This document shows, in pieces, positions 38,601 to 48,969 of a stretch of 64,000 bases of DNA. Source of the stretch: Cherax quadricarinatus (taxonomy: Eukaryota; Arthropoda; Malacostraca; Decapoda; Parastacidae). The first letter of the stretch is position 1, and each line of letters starts with the position of its first letter. The notes under the pieces are model-generated. The model was not told where the DNA came from, ran no database searches, and saw only the letters and a program-made list of their open reading frames with translations. The position numbers and the translations under genes were made by a program. The stretch covers positions 47,953,928-48,017,927 of the forward strand of contig NC_091292.1 of NCBI RefSeq assembly GCF_038502225.1. The letters run 5' to 3'.

Positions 38601-41600
38601 GAAGCTTGCGTATTGTGTAGTATAACTGTAATATAACTGACAGCAGCTTGAACCTGACGCTTATTGTGTAGTATAACTGACAGCTTGAAGCTTGCATATT
38701 GCTTGTAGTATAACTGTATTATAACTAACAGCTTGAAGCTTGCGTATTGTGTATTATAACTGACAGATTGAAGCTTGCGTATTGTGTATTATAACTGTCA
38801 GCTTGAAGCTTGCGTTTTGTGTAGTATAACTGTCAGCTTGAAGCTTGCGTAATGTGTAGTATAACTGGCAGCTTGAAGCTTGCGTATTGTGTAGTACAAC
38901 TGACAGCTTGAAGCTTGCGTATTGTGTAGTATAACTGACAGCTTGAAGCTTGCGTATTGTGTAGTATAACTGGCAGCTTGAAGCTTGTGTATTGTGTAGT
39001 ATAACTGACATCTTGAAGCTTGCATATTGTGTAGTATAACTGACAGCTTGAAGCTTGCGTATTGTGTATTATAACTGTCAGCTTGAAGCTTGCGTATTGT
39101 GTATTATAACTGTCAGCTTGAAGCTTGCGTATTGTGTAGTATAACTGACAGCTTGAAGCTTGCGTATTGTGTAGTATAACTGACAGCTTGAAGCTTGCAT
39201 ATTGTGTATTATAACTGTCAGCTTGAAGCTTGCGTATTGTGTAGTATAACTGTCAGCTTGAAATTTGCATATTGTGTAGACTGAAGCTTGCGTATTGTGT
39301 ATTATTACTGTCAGCTTGAAGCATGCGTATTGTGTATTATAAATGTCAGCTTGAAGCTTGCATATTGTGTAGTATAACTGACAGCTTGAAGCTTGCATAT
39401 TGTGTAGTATAACTGACAGCTTGAAGCTTGCGTATTGTGTTATGACTGTCAGCTTGAAGTTTGCGTATTGTGTAATATAACTGACAGCTTGAAGCTTGCG
39501 TATTGTGTAGTATAACTAACAGCTTGAAGCTTGCATATTGTTTATTATAACTGTCAGCTTGAAGCTTGTGTATTGTGTATTATAAATGTCAGCTTGAAAC
39601 TTGCGTATTGTGTAGTATAACTGTCAGCTTGACGCTTGCGTATTGTGTAGTATAACTGACAGCTTGAAGATTGCATATTGTGTATAATAACTGTCAGCTT
39701 GAAGCTTGCATATTGTGTAGTATAACTGACAGCTTGAAGCTTGCGTATTGTGTATTATAACTGTCAGCCTGAAGCTTGCGTATTGTGTAGTATAACTGGC
39801 AACTTGAACCTTGCGTATTGTGTAGTAACTGACAGCTTGAAGCTTGCATATTGTGTAGTATAACTGACAGCTTGAAGCTTGGGTATTGTGTATTATACCT
39901 GTCAGCTTGAAGATTGCGTATTTTGTATTATAACTGTCAGCTTGAAGCTTGCGTATTATGTAGTATAACTGAAAGCTTGAAACTTGCGTATTGTGTAGTA
40001 TAACTAACATATTGAAGCTTGCATATTGAGTAGTATAACTGACAGCTTGAAGCTTGCGTATTGTGTATTATAACTGTCAGCTTGAATCTTGCATATTGTG
40101 CAGTATAACTGACAGCTTGAAGCTTGCATATTGTGTAGTATAACTGACAGCTTGAAGCTTGTGTATTATGTATTATGACTGTCAACTTGAAGTTTGCGTT
40201 TTGTTTAATATAACTGACAGCTTGAAGCTTGCGTATTGTGTAGTATAACTAACAGCTTGAAGCTTGCGTATTGTGTATTATAACTGTCAGCTTGAAGCTT
40301 GTGTATTGTGTATTACAAATGTCAGCTTGAAACTTGCGTATTTTGAAGTATAACTGTCAGCTTGAAGCTTGAGTATTGTATAGTATAACTGACAGCTTGA
40401 AAATTGCATATTGTGTATTATAACTGTCAGCTTGAAGCTTGCGTATTGTGTAGTATAACTGGCAGCTTGAAGCTTGCGTATTGTGTATTATAACTGTCAG
40501 CTTGAAGTTTGTGTATTGTGTATCACAAATGTCAGCTTGAAACTTGCGTATTGTGTAGTATAACTGTCTGCTTGAAACTTGAGTATTGTGTAGTATAACT
40601 TACAGCTTGAAGATTGCATATTGTGTATTATAACTGTCAGCTTGATGCTTGCGTATTGTGTAGTATAACTGACAGCTTGAAGCTTGCGTATTGTGTAGTA
40701 TAACTGGCAGCTTGAAGCTTGCATATTGTGTAGTATAACTAACAGCTTGAAGCTTGTGTATTGTGTATTATAACTGTCAGCTTGAAGCTTGAGTACTGTG
40801 TAGTACAACTGACAGCTTGAAGCTTGCATATTGTGTAGTATAACTGACAGCTTCAAGCTTGCGTATTGTGTATTATGACTGTCAGCTTGAAACTTGCGTA
40901 TCGTGAAGTATAACTGACAGCTTGAAGCTTGCGTATTATGTATTATGACTGTCAGCTTCAAGTTTGCGTATTGTGTAGTATAATTGACAGCTTGAAGCTT
41001 GCGTATTGTGTAGTATAACTGACAGCTTGAAGCTTGCGTATTGTGTATTATAACTGTCAGCTGGAAGTTTGCGTATTTTGTAGTATAACTGACAGCTTGA
41101 AGATTGCATATTGTGTATTATAACTGTCAGCTTGAAGCTTGCGTATTGTGTAGTATAACTTGCAGCTTGATGCTTGCATATTGTGTAGTATAACTGACAG
41201 CTTGAAGCTTGCATATTGTGTAGCATAACTGAGAGCTTGAAGCTTGCGTATTGTGTATTATAACTCTCAGCTTGAAGACTGCATATTGTGTATTATAACT
41301 GTCAACTTGAAGCTTGCGTATTGTGTAGTATAACTGACAGCTTGAAGCTTGTGTATTGTGTAGTATAACTGACCGCTTGAAGCTTGCGTATTGTGTATTA
41401 TAACTGTCAGCTTGAAGCTTGCGTATTTTGTAGTGTAACTTACAGCTTGAAGCTTGCATATTGTGTACTGTAACTGACAGTTTGAAGCTTGCATATTGTG
41501 TATTATAACTTTCAGCTTGAAGCTTGCGTATTGTGTAGTATAACTGACAGCTTGAAGCTTGCATATTGTGTATTATAACTCAGGTTGAAGCTTGCATATT

Positions 41601-42355
41601 GTGTATTATAACTGTCAGCTTGAAACTTGCGTGCTGTGTAGTATAACTGTCAGCTTGAATCTTGCGTATTGTGTAGTATTACTGACAATTTTAAGCTTGC
41701 GTATTGTGTAGTATAACTGAAAGCTTGAAGTTTGCGTATTGTGTTTTATATCTGTCAGCTTGAATCTTTCTTATTTTGTATTATAAATGTCAGCTTGAAG
41801 CTTGCGTGATGTGTAGTATAACTGACAACTTGACGCTTGCGTATTGTGTATTATAACTGTCAGCTTGACGCTTGCGTATTGTGTAGTATAGCTGTCAGCT
41901 TGAAACTTGCGTATTGTGTATTATAAATGTCAGTTTGAAGTTTGCGTATTGTGTAGTATAACTGCCAGCTTGAAGCTAGCGAATTGTGTAATATAACTTA
42001 CAGCTTGAAGCTTGCGTGTTGTGCATTATAGCTGTCAGCTTGAAACTTGCGTATTGTGTATTATAAATGTCAGTTTGAAGTTTGCGTATTGTGTAGTATA
42101 ACTGACAGTTTGAAGCTTGCGTATTGTGTAGTATAACTGACAGTTTGAAGCTTGTGTATTGTGTAATATAACTGTCAGCTTGAAGCTTGCGTATTGTGTA
42201 TTATAACTGTCAGCTTGAAGTTTGCATATTTTGTAATATAACTGACAGCTTGAAGCTTGCGTATTGTGTAGTATAACTGACAGTTTGATGCTTGTGTATT
42301 GTGTAATATAACTGACAGCTTGAAGCTTGTGTATTGTGTATTGTAACTGCCAGCT
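32669..42355. repeat. 9.7 kb satellite array, 35 bp monomer, with higher-order structure
   Basis: About 275 tandem copies of a 35-base unit, of two main types: GACAGCTTGAAGCTTGCGTA+TTGTGTAGTATAACT and GTCAGCTTGAAGCTTGCGTA+TTGTGTATTATAACT. Each unit holds one AAGCTT. The minus strand is open over long stretches because 35 is not a multiple of 3 and the unit has no stop; the 35-residue protein periodicity is an artefact. Marker variants recur at fixed distances: ATAACTCAGG at 33071, 36915 and 41575 (spacing 3844 and 4660). The array ends mid-unit at 42355, against a CR1 fragment. It lies wholly in an A2M intron. Confidence 0.97.
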
Positions 42356-42621
42356 TCCCCCCCTTCTTCCTAATTATGTCTATAGCTGTCCTGAACTTTC
42401 TAACTAAATCCTCACTTCTACGCTTGCCTACATCATTGCCTCCAGCACTGATGCAAATAATAGGATTGATCCCATTACCGTTCATGATGTTGTCAAGCCG
42501 GCTAACAATGTCCTCCATCCCAGCCCCAGGAAAGCATACCCTTTGTCTCCTACTCCTGTCCTTCAAGCAGAATGCCCTATCCATGTATCTAACCTGGCTA
42601 TCCCCAACAACAACAATATTC
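42356..42621 (-). pseudogene. CR1-like ORF1 fragment (SGNH domain)
   Basis: Minus-strand YMDRAFCLKDRSRRQRVCFP, GAGMEDIVSRLDNIMNG, ISAGGNDVGKRRSEDLVRKF and DIIRKKGGK. This is the middle of the esterase-like ORF1. It is broken on one side by the satellite and on the other by a fold-back element, immediately before VVVGDSQ. GGND is intact; the DxxH end is missing. Confidence 0.85.
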
Positions 42622-43187
42622 TTGTTGGGTAAGACACATATGCAACAGTTAGGTATCTTTATTTTGAAACGTTTCGCCTACACAGTAGGCTTCTTCAGTC
42701 GAGTACAGAAAAGTTGATAGAAGCAGAAGATACTTGAAGACGATGTAATCAGTCCATCACCCTTAAAGTTTTGAGGTGGTCAGTCCCTCAGTCTGGAGAA
42801 GAGCATTGTTCCGTAGTCTGAAACAATATGGAGTTGAAGCGACAAGATGGAGCCTTATATAGCGCCAGGAGGTGAGACGTAGGTCACTTTGGGAGGTCAG
42901 GTCCCTCTCAAATCCAGCCGTTCTCACTAGTAGAGGTTGTCGAAGTTGATTTCAGGTCTGTACCAAGATACCCTTGTGTTGCAGTGTCTGACAGATTGAA
43001 CATTAAAATGGTAAAAAATACCGACAGGTTGATAGGTAAGACACATATGCAACAGACTGATTACGTCGTCTTCAAGTCTCTTCTGCTTCTATCAACTTTT
43101 CTGTACTCGACTGAAGAAGCCTACTGTGTAGGCGAAACGTTTCGAAATAAAGATACCCAAGAGTTGCATATGTGTCTAATTTATCAA
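42622..43187. mobile_element. Fold-back element FB1, long inverted repeats
   Basis: The left arm is GTAAGACACATATGCAACAG, then TTTCGCCTACACAGTAGGCT, TCTTCAGTCGAGTAC and AGATACTTGAAGACGATGTA. The right arm is the inverse: CGTCGTCTTCAAGTCTCTTC, GTACTCGACTGAAGAAGCCT, ACTGTGTAGGCGAAACGTTT and TGCATATGTGTCTAATTTAT. The middle of about 250 bases is not palindromic and has TATATAGCGCCAGGAGGTGA. No ORF of note. Relatives are at 2262-2416 and 51850-52188. Confidence 0.85.
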
Positions 43188-44348
43188 GCTGAACATATTT
43201 GTCAGTAAGGTTAACCTCTCCTCTTCTGATGCGCCTATAAATTCCCCTTTTCTCCCCTAATAGATGTTTTAACCTACTGTTAACCCATTTGGGATCGTTA
43301 TTATTAGACCTAATATCTCTGTGGGGAATGTATATACTCTGGGCATGGTGTACATTATTAAGAAAAAAATCATAAAAGCAGATCCCTTCATAATCATAAG
43401 TATGATCATCGCCACTAAAATCATTAGCTAGACAACCCCAATCTAGATTAGACAGATGTTCCCTAAGTCCATTATAATCGGCAGAACGGAAATCAGGGAT
43501 TTTTACTGTATTATCATTATTCTTGCATTCCCAGTTAATGCTAAAAGTGATGGATTTGTGATCACTTGCGCCAAGCTCTTCAGCGATCTCCAGATTATTC
43601 ACAAGTGTTTCCTTATTTGACAAGACTAGGTCTAGCAAATTTTCACCCCTGGTAGGCTCTGTCATGCTCTGCTTCAGAAAACAGTCCTGAACTGTTTCCA
43701 TAAAGTCACTGGACTCTGGATTACCTGTCAAAGAATTCCAGTCAATTTGACTAAAGTTAAAGTCCCCTACTATGACTATGTTATTGTGTCTAGAAGCCCT
43801 AACAATTTCGTTCCAAAGAAATCTCCCTCTATCATGATCCAAGCCTGGAGGTCGGTATATTACACCTAGAATTAGTTTTTCTTGACCCTCTACAAACTCT
43901 ACCCAAACAGATTCTGTTGCTGCTCCATCTATTTTTATACCTGTTTTTATGCAACAATTAATATTTTCTCGAACATTTAATGTAACTCCTCCCCCTTCCC
44001 ATTACATCTATCCACATTGAACAACTTAAATCCCTGAATATTACACTCAGCAGTCATATCCCGACTCTTTAAATCATACCACGTTTCAGTTAATGCAATG
44101 ATATCAAAGTTCCCAGCACATGCTACCAAACGTAGTTCATTAATTTTATTTCCTGCACTTCGACTGTTAGCATAAAATACCATCACATGTTTTATCTTCT
44201 GCACATTTTTCCTATTGATCTTTGTTTTTACACAATTTCTGAAATTATCATTACCCAGAGTTACTCCATGACAGTTACTATTAAGATTCTTAATATCAGA
44301 GCATAAGTCAATATATCCATACTCATTATTTATCATTTCTAAACCCAT
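43188..44348 (-). pseudogene. CR1-like LINE endonuclease, copy B
   Basis: Minus-strand frames with FYANSRSAGNKINELRLVAC, ALTETWYDLKSRD (Glu), then, after a one-base frameshift in a G-run near 43995, ILGVIYRPPGLDHDRGRFLW, NIVIVGDFNFSQIDW, GENLLDLVLSNKETLVNNLE, GASDHKSITFSINW and NDPKWVNSRLKHLLGEKRGI. The domain is complete except for the frameshift. It lies directly after ORF1 on the same strand and is cut by fold-back FB1 at KYVQ, so RT is missing from this copy. Confidence 0.87.
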
Positions 44349-44362
44349 ACCTCTAACTAATC

Positions 44363-45202
44363 CTAGTTTAAAGTCCTAACAACCCCCTCAACTGAGTTAG
44401 CAAGAAAACCCACACCTGCCCTGGATAAGTGAACCCCATCCCTGGCGTACATGTCATTTCGGCCATAGAAGTTGCCCCAGTTGTCAATGAATTGTACTGC
44501 ATTATCCTTACAGTGTTTATCCAGCCAACAATAAATACTAATTGCTCTGGACAACCATTCATTACCAACACCTCTTCTTAACAAAGTGCCACATATAACA
44601 GGGCGCCCCCCCTTCTTCCTAATGATGTCTATAGCTGTCCTGAACTTTCTAACTAAATCCTCACTTCTACGCTTGCCTACATCATTGCCTCCAGCACTGA
44701 TGCAAATAATAGAATTGATCCAATTACCGTTCATGATGTTGTCAAGCCGGCTAACAATGTCCTCCATCCCAGCCCCAGGAAAGCAAACCATCTGTCTCCT
44801 ACTCCTGTCCTTCAAGCAGAATGCCCTATCCATGTATCTAACCTGGCTATCCCCATCACCAACAATATACTTACCTTCCTTGTTGTCGTTCGTCGTGACG
44901 GTCCCAGTAGTCGACTCACATTCGTCGGGTTGCACCGAGAATGCGTTGGAGGTTTCCGCAAGAGTTTCCACAGCAATCTCTTTCTTCTTCATCGTTTCTG
45001 GCTTTCCATTCGTCTTCTTGATCGTCAACTTCGTCGTCCCCTGCTGTCCAGCCACTGACCACGATCCCTTCTTGACCTGAGGACTCGAAACAGGAGGACT
45101 ACTACGAATCCTCTTGTTTTCCTCGGTCAATCGCCGTATCTCCATCTTCGCTACCCTCAATTCTTCCTTAAGCTGCTGGTAAAGTTGCTCGATGGAGGGC
45201 AT
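44363..45202 (-). CDS. CR1-like LINE ORF1 with SGNH esterase-like domain, copy B
   Basis: An intact 279-residue frame and close homologue of the ORF at 808-1644. Residues 1-32 are coiled-coil-like, 36-112 are a basic, Ser/Thr-rich linker, and 113-279 are SGNH-like. The nucleophile Ser is in GDSQ (117-120), the Asn in GGNDVG (171-176), and the Asp/His pair in DGVHL (255-259). Unlike the other copy it keeps all expected catalytic residues. The strand before GDSQ reads YIVGD in place of IVVV. The leader upstream to about 45255 is shared with copy A. Confidence 0.87.
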   Translation of the reverse strand: MPSIEQLYQQLKEELRVAKMEIRRLTEENKRIRSSPPVSSPQVKKGSWSVAGQQGTTKLTIKKTNGKPETMKKKEIAVETLAETSNAFSVQPDECESTTGTVTTNDNKEGKYIVGDGDSQVRYMDRAFCLKDRSRRQMVCFPGAGMEDIVSRLDNIMNGNWINSIICISAGGNDVGKRRSEDLVRKFRTAIDIIRKKGGRPVICGTLLRRGVGNEWLSRAISIYCWLDKHCKDNAVQFIDNWGNFYGRNDMYARDGVHLSRAGVGFLANSVEGVVRTLN

Positions 45203-45284
45203 CTTAGTTCAGTCCACGGGGAGCACACAAGACACTTCTTCGCAGAGTTAAGTACAGGTCACCACTCAAAGTAAGGTCACCACT

Positions 45285-46126
45285 GAGATAAGTACAAGCA
45301 CCACTGAACCTTGCATTTATCTACATTGAACTGCATCTGCCACTTTTCTGACCAAGAATAGAGTTTGTTTAAATCCTCCTGAAGTTCCCTAACATCTAAG
45401 ATTGAATCAATTATCCTACCTATCTTTGTGTCATCGGCGAATTTGCTCATATCACTAGTAATTCCCTCATCAAGATCATTGATATATATTATGAACAACA
45501 ACGGGCCCAAGACTGATCCCTGTGGAACGCCACTTGTTACAGATCCCCACTCGGATTTAACCCCATTTATGGACACTCTCTGCTTCCTGTCTCTGAGCCA
45601 TGACTCGATCCTCGAAAGCACTTTTCCCCTAATGCCATGAGCTGCCACTTTCTTTAACAGTCTTTGGTGCGGAACTCTATCAAAAGCCTTACTAAAATCT
45701 AAGTAAATAATATCAAATTCTTTATCGTTGTCAACAGCCTCAAAAGCTTTACTGAAGAAAGTTAATAAATTAATTAGACAAGACCGGCCACTTGTGAATC
45801 CATGCTGAGTATCATTAATCAAGCTGTGCTTATCGAGATGGCTTCCTATAATCTCAGCTATAATTGACTAGTAATTTGCCTAAAATTGAGGTCAGGCTTA
45901 TTGGGCGGTAATTTGACGGTAACGACTTGTCCCCTGTTTTAAAAATAGGAATTACATTAGCCATCTTCCACGTAACAGACACTACACCTGTTTGAAGAGA
46001 TAAATTAAAAATATTAGTTAATGGCTCACAGAGTTCCATTTTACATTCCTTAAGAACCCTTGAGAAAACCTCATCAGGACCCGGCGACTTATTTTGCTTC
46101 AGTCTGTCTATCTGCTTCTCAACCAT
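45285..46126 (-). pseudogene. CR1-like LINE reverse transcriptase fragment
   Basis: Minus-strand frames: DRLKQNKSPGPDEVFSRVLK, IFNLSLQTGVVS, SNYRPISLTSILGKLL, then after a small deletion near 45868 [53 protein letters not shown] and DMSKFADDTKIGRI. The fragment stops after FNVDKCK, where the leader of copy B starts. Catalytic boxes are present but the C-terminal domain is gone. It gives a second case of CR1 RT placed upstream of a CR1 5' end. Confidence 0.88.
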
Positions 46127-46176
46127 TTCACTAGTGACTGTGATGTTACATAATTAATCTTCTTCTGGCCCTCTAT

Positions 46177-46407
46177 AAATTATTGTAAATGTATCTAAAA
46201 TATATTTAGTTGGGTTAGGCTAAAATAAATTGTCCTTGTTATAATAAGGTTAGGTAAGTTTTCTAAGATTCTTTTGGTGCAAAATTATAAAATTTTATAT
46301 TAACATTAATGAAAAAAATATATCTTTAAACGTATAAGAGAAAATTTTAGAAAGGACTTAATTTTAAATGTGCTCTTGATAATTGACCAGTTTTACATAT
46401 TCGGCAC

Positions 46408-46411
<4 letters not shown>
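46177..46411. mobile_element. TIR1 copy 4, one end missing
   Basis: The right end TTTTACATATTCGGCACGACA abuts a TA tract. The interior matches copy 1 inverted (TAGTTGGGTTAGGCTAAAAT, TAATAAGGTTAGGTAAGTTT). The left terminus is absent; the element fades into the CR1 fragment near 46177. Confidence 0.78.

Positions 46412-46467
<56 letters not shown>
46412..46467. repeat. (TA)n microsatellite
   Basis: A short TA tract between TIR1 copy 4 and the 3' end of an RTE copy. Confidence 0.95.
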
Positions 46468-46472
<5 letters not shown>

Positions 46473-46479
46473 TTAATAT

Positions 46480-48630
46480 TTTATTATCTCACTGGCAGAT
46501 TCCCACCAAGGCAGGGTGGCCCGAAAAAGAAAAGCTTTCACCATCGTTCACTCCATCACTGTCTTGCCAGAAGGGTGCTTTACACTACACTTTTTAAACT
46601 GCAACATTAACACCCCTCCTTCAGAGTGCAGGCACTGTACTTCCTATCTCCAGAACTCAAGTCCGGCCTGCCGGTTTCCCTGAATCCCTTCATAAATGTT
46701 ACTTTGCTCATACTCCAACAGTACGTCAAGTATTAAAAACCATTTGTCTCCATTCACTCCTATCAAACACGCTCACGCATGCCTGCTGGAAGTCCAAGCC
46801 CCTCGCACACAAAACCTCATTTCCCCCCTCCCTCCAACCTTTCCTAGGCCGACCCCTACCCTTCCTTCCACTACAGACTGATACACTCTTGAAGTCATTC
46901 TGTTTCGCTCCATTCTCTCTACATGTCCGAACCACCTCAACAACCCTTCCTCAGCCCTCTGGACAACAGTTTTGGTAATCCCGCACCTCCTCCTAACTTC
47001 CAAACTACGAATTCTCTGCATTATATTCACACCACACTTTGCCCTCAGACATGACATCTCCACTGTCTCCAGCCTTCTCCTCGTTGCAACATTCATCACC
47101 CATGCTTCACACCCATACAAGAGCGTTGGTAAAACTATACTCTCATACATTCCTCTCTTTGCCTCCAAGGACAAAGTTCTTTGTCTCCACAGATTCCTAA
47201 GTGCACCACTCACCCTTTTCCCCTCATCAAATCTATGATTCACCTCATCTTTCATAGACCCATCCGCTGACAAGTCCACTCCCAAATATCTGAATACATT
47301 CACCTCCTCCATACTCTCTCCCTCCAATCTGATATCCAATCTTTCATCACCTAATCTTTTTGTTATCTTCATAACCTTACTCTTTCCTGTATTCACTTTT
47401 AATTTTCTTCTTTTGCACACCCTACCAAATTCATCCACCAATCTCTGCAACTTCTCTTCAGAATCTCCCAAGAGCACAGTGTCATCAGCAAAGAGCAACT
47501 GTGACAACTCCCACTTTGTGTGATTCTTTATCTTATAACTCCACGCTTCTTGCCAAGACCCTCGCATTTACTTCTCTTACAACCCCATCTATAAATATAT
47601 TAAACAACCACGGTGACATCACACATCCTTGTCTAAGGCCTAATTTTACTGGGAAATAATTTCCCTCTTTCCTACATACTCTAACTTGAGCCTCACTATC
47701 CTCGTAAAAACTCTTCACTGCTTTCAGTAACCTACCTCCTACACCATACACCTGCAACATCTGCCACATTGTACCCCTATCCACCCTGTCATACGCCTTT
47801 TCCAAATCCATAAATGCCACAAAGACCTCTTTAGCCTTATGTAAATACTGTTCACTTATATATTTCACTGTAAACACATGGTCCACACACCCCCTACCTT
47901 TCCTAAAGCCTCCTTGTTCATCTGCTGTCCTATTCTCCGTCTTACTCTTAATTCTTTCAATAATAACTCATCCATACACTTTACCAGGTATACTCAACAG
48001 ACTTATCACCCTATAATTCTTGCACTCTCTTTTGTCCCCTTTGCCTTTATATAAAGGAACTATGCATGCTCTCTGCCAATCCCTAGGTACCTTTCCCTCT
48101 TCCATACATTTATTAAATAATTGCACCAACCAATCCAAAACTATATCCCCACACCTGCTTTTAACATTTCTATCTTTATCCCATCAATCCCGGCTGCCTT
48201 ACCCCCTTTCATTTTACCTACTGCCTCACGAACTTCGTCCACACTCTCAACTGGCTCTTCCTCACTCCTACAAGATGTTATTCCTTCTTGCCCTGTACAC
48301 GAAATCAAAGCTTCCCTATCTTCATCAAGATTTAACAATTCCTCAAAATATTCCCTCCATCTTCCCAATACCTCTAACTCTCCATTTAATAACTCTCCTC
48401 TCCTATTTTTAACTGATAAATCCATTTGCTCTCTAGGCTTCCTTAACTTGTTAATCTCACTCCAAAACTTTTTCTTATTTTCAACAAAATTTGTTGATAA
48501 CATCTCACCCACTCTCTCATTTCCTCTCTTTTTACATTGCTTCACCACTCTCTTAACCTCTCTCTTTTTCTCCATATACTCTTCCCTCCTTGCATCACTT
48601 CTACTTTGTAAAAACTTCTCATATGCTAAC
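46480..48630 (-). pseudogene. RTE-type LINE, 5'-truncated copy
   Basis: A minus-strand copy close to the intact RTE: SEINKLRKPREQMDLSVKNR and ELEVLGRWREYFEELLNLDE (48575-48141), FVAFMDLEKAYDRVDRG and GLRQGCVMSPWLFNIFIDG (47886-47533), LLFADDTVLLGDSEEKLQ and WFGHVERMERNRM (47567-46773), and the 3' UTR down to 46480. At least three frameshifts break it (near 48130, 47540, 46850). The whole endonuclease is missing; it starts at LAYEKFLQSRS next to a TA tract. It is more similar to the intact copy than 10997-13255 is. Confidence 0.9.
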
Positions 48631-48635
48631 TTATG

Positions 48636-48705
<70 letters not shown>

Positions 48706-48757
48706 ATATTATATATATATATATATATATATATTTTATATTATATATATATATATA
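48631..48757. repeat. (TA)n tract with TATTTTATATTA interruptions
   Basis: TA repeats with two identical ATTTTATATTATA breaks about 40 bases apart. It borders the RTE truncation point on one side and MITE copy 2 on the other. Confidence 0.95.
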
Positions 48758-48759
48758 TA

Positions 48760-48962
48760 CAGTGGACCCCCGGTTAACGATATTTTTTCACTCCAGAAGT
48801 ATGTTCAGGTGCCAGTACTGACCGAATTTGTTCCCATAAGAAATATTGTGAAGTAGATTAGTCCATTTCAGACCCCCAAACATACACGTACAAACGCACT
48901 TACATAAATACACTTACATAATTGGTCGCATTCGGAGGTAATCGTTATGCGGGGGTCCACTG
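48760..48962. mobile_element. Tc1/mariner-type MITE, copy 2
   Basis: 203 bases, CAGTGGACCCCCGGTTAACG to CGTTATGCGGGGGTCCACTG, flanked by TA on both sides. It is similar over its whole length to the copy at 11561 (shared interior TTCCAGAAGTATGTTCAGGT-type sequence and CTTACATAATTGGTCGCATT). There is no coding capacity. Confidence 0.92.
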
Positions 48963-48969
48963 TATATAT

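Noticed and set aside
32602..42300. Many minus-strand open frames of 75-154 codons with a 35-residue repeat (TQASSCQLYYT pattern)
   Set aside because: They arise because the 35-base satellite unit has no stop on that strand and cycles through all frames. No start context, splice signals or domain supports a protein.
32669..42355. CRISPR-like array of regularly spaced repeats
   Set aside because: The units are contiguous 35-base tandem repeats with no unique spacers, in a eukaryotic intron. It is a satellite.
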